NCBI RefSeq assembly: GCF_014646275.1 | Contig: NZ_BMND01000001.1 | Coordinates: 434,001-498,000 of the forward strand | Reading direction: 5' to 3' | Source of the DNA: Streptomyces kronopolitis | GTDB lineage: Bacteria > Actinomycetota > Actinomycetes > Streptomycetales > Streptomycetaceae | Length of the DNA: 64,000 nucleotides | Part shown: one piece after another, positions 57,070-64,000 of the stretch | Position numbering within the stretch: the first letter of the stretch is position 1 | Layout: every line of letters starts with the position of its first letter | Notes under the pieces: model-generated | The model's input: the letters and a program-made list of their open reading frames with translations, nothing else | Told to the model about the DNA's origin: nothing | Databases searched by the model: none | Made by a program: the position numbers and the translations under genes

Positions 57070-60000
57070 GCACCGACCTGCGTGAACTGCTGGCGGCGAT
57101 CGCCTCCGGCAAGCTGTCCGACGACGTGGCCGAGCTGCTGGTACGGGGCCTGGTCGACGCGCCCGCTCCGGCCGCCGCACCCGCCCCGGCCGCGCCCGCG
57201 GCCGCCGCCCCGAAGGCGCCCACCGGCCCCTACCCGCTCAGCCGCGGGCAGGCCGCACTATGGGCCCTGCACGCCGACGATCCGCAGACCGTCTCCTACA
57301 ACCTGCCGCTGGGCCTGTGGCTCGGGCCGGACGTGCAGCAGGACCGGCTCGTCGAGGCGCTGGCCGCGATGGTGCGCAGGCACCCGGAACTGGGGATCTC
57401 CGTACGCCTGGACGCCTCGGGGCCCGTCCAGGAGGTCACCGGCCGCGCGCCGGAGGTGACCCGCCTGGACCTCGGCCACGTGACCGACGGGGAGTTCGCC
57501 GCCCGGGTGCGCAACCTGGTCCGCCGCCCGTTCGACCTGGAGCAGGATCCGCTGTACCGGATGTGGCTCATCGTCGCCCCCGGCGGCGCCACCCTGCTGC
57601 TCCTGGTCTTCCACCACCTGATCACCGACGGGGTCTCCAGCCATCTGCTGCTGCGCGACATCGTCGCCTGCCACGACGCGCTCGCCCGGGGCCGTGAGCT
57701 GCCGCCGGTCGAACCCGCCGCGTCCTACGCCGAGTTCGTGGAGTGGCAGCGGACCATGCTCGCCGCCCCGGAGACGGAGGAACACCGGCGCTGGTGGCTC
57801 GATCGGCTGACCGGTGCTTCCACGGCGCCGGTGCTGGACGCGCTCGCCGACCGCCGGCGCACCGGATCCGGCTCGCACACCCGCGGCGAGATGGTGCAAC
57901 TGCGGCTCCCGCCCGCCACCTGGGCGGCGGTCCAGGACACCGCCCGCGCGGGCGGGCTGACGCCCTTCAGCGTCGTGCTCGGTGCCTTCCTCGCACTGCT
58001 GCACCGCCACTCGGGACACCGCGACCTCAGCGTGATGGTGCCGACCGACGGCCGCCCCGCGCAGCGTTTCGACCGCACCGTCGGCTACCTGATCAACCCG
58101 GTGGTCCTGCGCGTGGACTGCGACCCCGACCACAGCTTCGGGCAGCTCACGGCCGCCGTCGGAGCCCGGATGGCGGAGGCCGAGGAGCACAGCGCGTACC
58201 CCTTCGCCTCCGTCGTCGACCAGCTGCGCCGCACGACCGGCACCGCGGCCGGCTTCGACATCGGCTTCTACATGCAGCAGGGAGTCGGCGGCGACCAGGA
58301 CATGGCGGCCGGGCAGACCGTCTTCCGCGACGCGCTCGACCTGACCCAGGAGGGCGAGAACGACCTCGTCGCCGAGGTGGTCGTGCGCGACACCGGCGTG
58401 CTCCTCTACCTCAAGTACGACCCGGAGCGCTTCGACCGCTCCACCGTCGAACGGCTGGCGGAGCACTACCGGCTGCTGCTGGACACGGTGACGGCCGATC
58501 CCTCCGCACGCCTCGGGGACCTTGATCCCGCCACCCCCGCCGAACGCCGCACGGTCGAGCGGTCCAACACCACCCGCGCCGCACGGCCGCGCGACGTCAC
58601 CGCCGCCGACCTGGTGTTCGCCCGCGCCCGGCGCGACCCCGGGCGCACCGCCGTCGTCGACGCGACGGGCTCGCTGACCTACGGGGAACTCGCCGGGCAG
58701 GTGCACGCCCTCACCCGGATCCTCACCGAGCACGGGGTACGCCCGGGCGATGTCGTGGGCGTCCTCGTCGCCCGCCGGGCCGCGCTGATCGTGGCCCTCC
58801 TCGCCGTCCAGAGCGCGGGAGCCGCCTACGTCCCCCTCGACCCGGACTTCCCGGCGGCCCGGCTCGCCCACATCACCGCCGACGCGGCACCCACCGCCGT
58901 GATCGTCGATCCGCACCTGGCCGACCGGCTGCCCGCGGACGCACCGGGCGTGCGCGTCCCGCTGACCGGCCTGGAGTCCGAGGCGCAGACCGTCGCCCCG
59001 GTCGCCCGCCGCGACGACGACCTCGCGTACGTCCTCTACACCTCCGGATCCACCGGCGAGCCCAAGGGCGTCGAGGTCTGCCACGGCAACCTCGTCAACC
59101 TGCTGGCCGCGACCGCCGAGCGGCCCGGCTGCTCCGAGGACGACACCCTGCTGGCGGTGACCACCGCCGGGTTCGACATCTCGGGTCTGGAGCTGCTGCT
59201 CCCGCTGACCCGGGGCGCCACCGTGCACATCGCGCCCGAGGACGTGGTGCGGGACGGGTTCGCGCTGGCCGATCTGATCGGCGACGCCGGCCCGACGGTC
59301 GTCCAGGCCACCCCGGCCACCTGGGAGATGCTGCTGCACGCCGGCTGGAGCGGACGCGTGCGCAGGCTGCTGTGCGGCGGCGAGGCCCTCACCGCCGAAC
59401 TCGCGGACCGGTTGCTGGACCGGTGCGACGAGCTGTGGAACATGTACGGGCCGACCGAGACGACCATCTGGTCCTCCGCCCAGCGGATCCGGCGGGGCGG
59501 CCCCGTCACCGTGGGCACCCCGCTCGCCAACACCACCTTCCGCACCGCCGGTCCCGACGGCGCCCCCGTGCCCTTCGGCGCGGTCGGAGAACTGCTCATC
59601 GGCGGCGACGGCGTCGCCCGCGGCTACCGGGGCAAGCCGGAGCTGACCGCCGAACGCTTCGTGCGCGATCCGGCGACCGGCGAACGGCTCTACCGCACCG
59701 GCGACCTCGCCCGCTGGTCGGCGGACGGGGACATGGTGCTGCTCGGGCGCGCCGACCGCCAGGTCAAGCTGCGCGGCCACCGCATCGAACTCGGCGAGAT
59801 CGAGGCCGCAATCCGGCGCGCCGGAGCGGCGGGCACCGCCGACGGCATCGGCGACGTGCGGGTGGCCGTACGCGAGGACCTGCCCGGGCAGCCGCGCCTG
59901 GTGGCCTTCGTGCAGGCCGGCCCGGAGGCCGCAGAGGCCGCGGTCGGGCGGATCCGGGCCTGGCTGCCCGAGTACATGGTCCCCTCCCGCACGGTCGCGC

Positions 60001-61748
60001 TGGCGCGCTTCCCCCTGACCCCCAACGCCAAGGTGGACACCGGCCCGCTGACGCGCCTGCCCCTTGAGGAACTCGTCCGCCGCTTCGGACACGAGGACCG
60101 CTCCGCCGCACGGCAAGTGGAAGGCGGCCTCCGGCCCCCGCCGGCCGGCCCCGCGGACCTCGCGGAACGGCTGCGCCGCAGCGCGGCGGCCGTCGCCGGG
60201 CTGCCCGCCGAGGAGATCCCCCTCGACCGGCCCCTGGGCGAGGTGGGCTTCGACTCGATCGGCTTCACCCGCCTCGCGGTGGCGCTGCGCGAGCAGTTCG
60301 GCGTCACGGTGCGCCCGACCGTCTTCTACGCCCACCCGGACCTCACCTCGCTGGCCGCCCACCTGAGCACGGCCCACCCCGAGGCGTTCGCCGCGACGGA
60401 CCGCCGCGCCACCACTCGGACCGGGTCCGAGCCGATGGTCGCGGCGCCCGCAGCGCCGCACGGATTCGCGCCGGTCGCCGTCGTGGGCATCGGCGGACGG
60501 CTGCCCTCCGCCTCCGGCCTGGAGGAGTTCTGGCAGCACCTCGCCGCCGGACGCGACCTCACCCGGCCGTACCCCATGGAACGGGGCTTCTCCGCACGGG
60601 TGTTCCCGCAGGGCCTGCGCGGCTCCTTCATCGAGGACGTGGACGCCTTCGACGCGGCGCTCTTCCGCATCTCCCCCCGGGAAGCGGCGCAGATGGACCC
60701 CCAGCAGCGCCTGCTGCTGCACGCCGCGCACGAGGCCGTGCTCGACTCGGGCCAGGTCCCGGGCGCGCTCGCCGGCAGCCGCACGGGGGTGTTCGTCGGA
60801 CTCAGCGGCACGGACTACCTGAGCCTGCTCGGACCGGGCTCGCCGGAGATGGGCGACCACTTCCTGATCGGCAACGTCCCCTCGATCGCGGCCAACCGCA
60901 TCTCCTACGTGTTCGATCTGCACGGCCCCAGCGCCGTCTTCGACACGGCCTGCTCCAGCTCGCTGGTCGCCGTGCACCGCGCGGCCCGCGCGCTCCAGCA
61001 GGGGGACTGCGAGCTGGCGCTGGCCGGCGGGGCCAACCTCCTGCTGTCCCCGCACGGGTTCACCGGGCTGCGGCGGGCCGGGATGCTCAGCCCCGACGGC
61101 CGCTGCAAGACCTTCGACGAACGTGCCGACGGCTACGGCAGGGGCGAGGGCGTGGTGCTCCTCGCCCTCAAACTGCTCGACCGGGCCCTGGCCGACGGGG
61201 ACCCGGTGCACGGCGTGCTGATCGGCTCGGCGGAGAACCACGGTGGGCACACCCACTCGCTCACCGTCCCCAACCCGCAGGCGCAGCGCGATGTCGTGCT
61301 CGCCGCACACCGGTCGGCCGCGGTCGCGCCCGACACGATCGACTACATCGAGGCGCACGGCACGGGGACTCCGCTCGGTGACCCGATCGAGATCGACGCC
61401 CTCAAGGAGGCGTTCGGCCGCCTGTACGCCGACTGGGGGATCCCGGTGGTTCCGGGACGCACCGGCCTCGGGTCGGTCAAGACGAACATCGGCCACCTGG
61501 AGGCCGCGGCGGGCGTCGCCGGCGTCGTGAAGGTCCTGCTGGCGATGCGTCACCGCACGCTCCCCGGCCTGGTGGACCTGCGGACGCCGAATTCGATGCT
61601 CGACCTCGACGGCAGTCCGTTCCGGATCCAGGCCGCAGCACAGACATGGGAAACACGCGAGGGGACACCGGCCCGGGTCGGCGTCAGCTCGTTCGGTATG
61701 GGAGGCAGCAACGTGCACGTGGTACTCGAAGAGGCGGGACAGCGTTGA
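57066..61748 (+). CDS. Hybrid NRPS-PKS: C-A(Gly)-PCP-KS
   Basis: 1560 aa; ATG at 57066 overlapping the previous stop (ATGA). N-terminal docking helix (LRELLAAIASGKLSDDVAEL). C domain about 55-480, with HHLITDGVS near 183. A domain about 515-1000: A3 LYTSGSTGEPKG 657, MYGPTETTIW, and NAKVDT for A10. Specificity positions read D-I-L-Q-L-G-M-I-W-K, a standard glycine code. PCP Ser about 1064 (GFDSIGF). KS about 1137-1560, Cys about 1296, EAHGTGT and KTNIGHL intact. It inserts glycine into the polyketide and starts the next extension module, whose processing domains are on the following protein. Same architecture as expected for KirAIII. Confidence 0.94.
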
Positions 61749-64000
61749 TGAGCGGAACCACCGAGGGCAGGACCGCCCGACTCGTCCTCCTGTCCGCCGA
61801 CGGCCCCGAACAGCTCGACCGCTACCGGGCCGAGCTGTGCACCTGGCTGGACGAGCACCCGTCGGCCTCCCTGGACGCCGTCGCGCACACCCTGCGCGTC
61901 GGCCGGGAACCCCTGCGCGAGCGCGCCGCCCTGGTCGTCGGGAGCGTCGCCGAACTGGCCGCGCGCCTGCGCGACGGCGAACGCCTCGTCACCGGCACCG
62001 CGACGGCCGGCGCCGCAGCGGCCTCCGGCGCCGGGCCCGTGGGCACCGACGATCCGGCCGAGGCCGCCCGCCTGTGGGTCACCGGCCAGGACGTCGTCCT
62101 GCCCGAGCCCTCCGGCGACCGCCCGGCCCGGCTCTCCCTGCCCCAGCCGCCCCTGCCGACCCGCCGCTACTGGATCAAGCCGCCCGCCGGACTGGCCGAC
62201 GGCCCCGGCGAACGGCTGCTGACCGGCGACGAGTTCTACCTGCGCGACCACGCCCTGGGGCGGATCCGGGTCCTGCCCGCCGTGGCGGCCCTGGAGTTCG
62301 CGGTGGCCGCGGCCGAACAGGCGGGCCACGGCCGCGCCACCGGCATCGTCAACGTGCTGTGGGCCCGCCCCGTGCTCGTGGAGGACGAGCCGGCCCGGGT
62401 GCGCCTGCACCTCGCGCCCACCGCCGACGACGGGGTCTCCTACGAGGTCCGGCTCACCGACGGCAGCGCCGAGGGCGCGCTCTGCTCCGCCGGCACCCTC
62501 CGCTTCGGCGCCGGTCCCGAGGCACCGCGCCTCGACCTGGACGCGATCCGCGCCCGGCTGCCCCGTACGGCCACCGCCGAGGAGTGCTACGAGGTCTTCG
62601 GCGCGCTCGGCGGCGGCTACGGGCCCAGCCTCCAGGGGCTGCGCTCGGTGCGGTCCGCGCCGGGCGAGGTCCTCGCGCACGTCGCCGTGCCCGCGGCGGC
62701 GGACCTCCCCTTCTCCGACTTCGCCCTCCACCCCTCCCTCCTGGACGCGATGCTCCAGGCCTGCCTGTGGACCGACGAGGACCCCTCGGCCCCGCGCGCC
62801 CGGGAACTGCCCTTCGCCCTGGACGCGGTCGAGATCTTCGGGCCGCTGCCCGAACAGGGCCACGTGCACGCCGTGCGGACCCCGGCCGGCCACGACATCG
62901 CCCTCGCCGACGACGAGGGCCGGGTCTGCCTGCGCATGCGCGCCGTCGTCACCCGGCCCGTCGACGGCGCCGCCCGCCTGGACGGCACCATCGGCGCCCA
63001 CCTGCTCGTACAGCGCTGGCAGGACGCCCCCGCGCCGGCCGCCGGCCGGACCGTACGCACCCTCCTGCTCGGCGAGGAGAGCTTCACCGGAGCCGAACGC
63101 ACCACCGGGGACACGGTCTTCCCCCGCGACGAGGAACTCCTCCTCGTCCACACCGCGGACGGCGACCCGCTGCCCGCCCTCACCGGGCTGTACCGGTCCT
63201 GGGCGGCCCAGCCGACCCGCCACCCGGTGCGCGTCCTGCACGTGTTCCGCACGTCCGGCGGAGCCGGGGACGCGCGGGCCGAGGCCCTGGACGGGTTCGC
63301 CCGGGCTCTCGCCAACGAGGACCCGCAGTTCCTGGTCTCCGCGGTCGACGCGGGCACGGCCGGCCTCGCCGCCACCGTCGAGTCCGAGGCACGCGCCGCC
63401 CACGCCTTCCGCGTCCGGTACACGGCCGCCGGCCGGCAGGTGCCGCGCTGGGAGCCCGTCAGCCCCGACCCGGCGCCGCTCGCCCCGCGCGGCACCGTGC
63501 TGGTCACCGGCGGCGCGGGCGCCCTCGGCCGCCGGCTCGTCGCCCACCTGGGAGGCGGTGCCCGCTACGTCCTGACGGGCCGTTCGGCGCAGGCCGACCT
63601 CACGGAGCTGCGCTCCGCCGGCCTCGACGTCCACTACATACCCGCCGACCTGGGCGCCCCCGGCGCCGCCGGGGACCTCGTCGAGCGGATCCACGGCTCC
63701 TTCGGGCCGCTGCACGGCGTCCTGCACCTCGCCGGAACCACCCGGGACGCGCTGCTGATCGGCAAGACCGACCAGCAGAGCGCGGCCGTGCTCGGCCCCA
63801 AGGTCCGCGGCACCATCGAGCTGGACCGGGCCACCGCCGGCGACCCGCTGGACTTCTTCCTCGCCTTCTCCTCCATGTCGGGGGCCGCGGGAAGCCCCGG
63901 CCAGACCGACTACGCCTACGCGAACCGCTTCCTGGACGCGTTCACGGCCTGGCGCCGGGGCAGCGACCGGCCGGGCCGCAGCCTCTCCGTGCTGTGGTCG
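61748..64000 (+). CDS. Trans-AT PKS, 3'-truncated by the window: linker - DH - KR ...
   Basis: At least 751 aa; ATG at 61748 (TGATG overlap). Residues 1-145 are the post-KS linker of the preceding module (HTLRVGREPLRERAALV, LPTRRYWIKPP). DH about 150-400, with the catalytic His near 168 in DHALGRIRVLP (Gly one position off the usual HxxxGxxxxP) and HPSLLD. KR from about 584 (VTGGAGALGRRL; SS..., YAYAN) continues past the edge. With the KS of the previous protein it forms a split DH-KR module, giving a double bond after the glycine unit. Confidence 0.92.
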   Translation, partial: MSGTTEGRTARLVLLSADGPEQLDRYRAELCTWLDEHPSASLDAVAHTLRVGREPLRERAALVVGSVAELAARLRDGERLVTGTATAGAAAASGAGPVGTDDPAEAARLWVTGQDVVLPEPSGDRPARLSLPQPPLPTRRYWIKPPAGLADGPGERLLTGDEFYLRDHALGRIRVLPAVAALEFAVAAAEQAGHGRATGIVNVLWARPVLVEDEPARVRLHLAPTADDGVSYEVRLTDGSAEGALCSAGTLRFGAGPEAPRLDLDAIRARLPRTATAEECYEVFGALGGGYGPSLQGLRSVRSAPGEVLAHVAVPAAADLPFSDFALHPSLLDAMLQACLWTDEDPSAPRARELPFALDAVEIFGPLPEQGHVHAVRTPAGHDIALADDEGRVCLRMRAVVTRPVDGAARLDGTIGAHLLVQRWQDAPAPAAGRTVRTLLLGEESFTGAERTTGDTVFPRDEELLLVHTADGDPLPALTGLYRSWAAQPTRHPVRVLHVFRTSGGAGDARAEALDGFARALANEDPQFLVSAVDAGTAGLAATVESEARAAHAFRVRYTAAGRQVPRWEPVSPDPAPLAPRGTVLVTGGAGALGRRLVAHLGGGARYVLTGRSAQADLTELRSAGLDVHYIPADLGAPGAAGDLVERIHGSFGPLHGVLHLAGTTRDALLIGKTDQQSAAVLGPKVRGTIELDRATAGDPLDFFLAFSSMSGAAGSPGQTDYAYANRFLDAFTAWRRGSDRPGRSLSVLWS

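Overview
The window looks like a chromosomal-arm segment of a Streptomyces or close relative. Coding DNA is very GC-rich with GC-ending codons, GTG and TTG starts are common, and stop/start overlaps of the ATGA, GTGA and TGATG kind recur. Two very different halves meet near position 19,200. I saw no rRNA, tRNA or CRISPR array.

Left half (1-19,200) is accessory DNA with decayed insertion sequences and a group of unusual modification-type enzymes. It holds a PLOD-like protein that fuses a collagen-type glycosyltransferase to a 2-oxoglutarate/Fe(II) lysyl-hydroxylase domain (188-1453). Beside it is a small secreted protein ending in 16 Gly-X-Y collagen triplets (1976-2428), and further on a paralogue of that protein without the collagen tail (6139-6465). 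Two near-duplicate prolyl-4-hydroxylase-like oxygenases (7024-7731, 13840-14535) and a TauD-type oxygenase (4302-5186) follow. An arylsulfate sulfotransferase homologue (9069-10292) lies downstream of a cysC-cysD-cysN PAPS operon (10673-13508). Together these resemble a bacterial kit for making and modifying a collagen-like secreted protein (hydroxylation, glycosylation, perhaps sulfation). This is the most novel thing I see; the functional link is inferred from gene content and proximity. Remnants of IS5-type and ISL3-type transposases lie in and around it. From 14,800 to 19,200 are more ordinary genes: a GNAT acetyltransferase, an MmpS-like lipoprotein, a flavin oxidoreductase, an XRE regulator with a DUF2975 membrane protein, and a truncated anti-sigma-factor kinase.

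Right half (19,915-64,000, running off the end) is a trans-AT PKS/NRPS cluster. A first + strand operon (19,915-33,565) encodes a Cys-type Dieckmann cyclase, a C-A-PCP NRPS, an O-methyltransferase, an AT-AT-ER tridomain protein, two P450s, an aspartate 1-decarboxylase (beta-alanine supply), a second methyltransferase and a free-standing AT with a VASH motif. A TetR repressor and an MFS exporter, with a strong palindromic operator, and a Sfp-type PPTase lie on the - strand. The assembly line (37,690-64,000) starts with a LnmK-like acyltransferase/decarboxylase-ACP loading unit. It continues KS-KR-ACP / KS | DH-ACP-KR / KS-KR-cMT-ACP / KS-KR-ACP / KS-ACP / C-A(Gly)-PCP-KS | DH-KR...

Module order, the glycine NRPS after an unreduced fifth module, beta-alanine supply, the Dieckmann cyclase and the free-standing AT fit a kirromycin/aurodox-type elfamycin. 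The remaining PKS genes lie beyond the right edge. A TTA codon near the start of the first PKS gene suggests bldA control.
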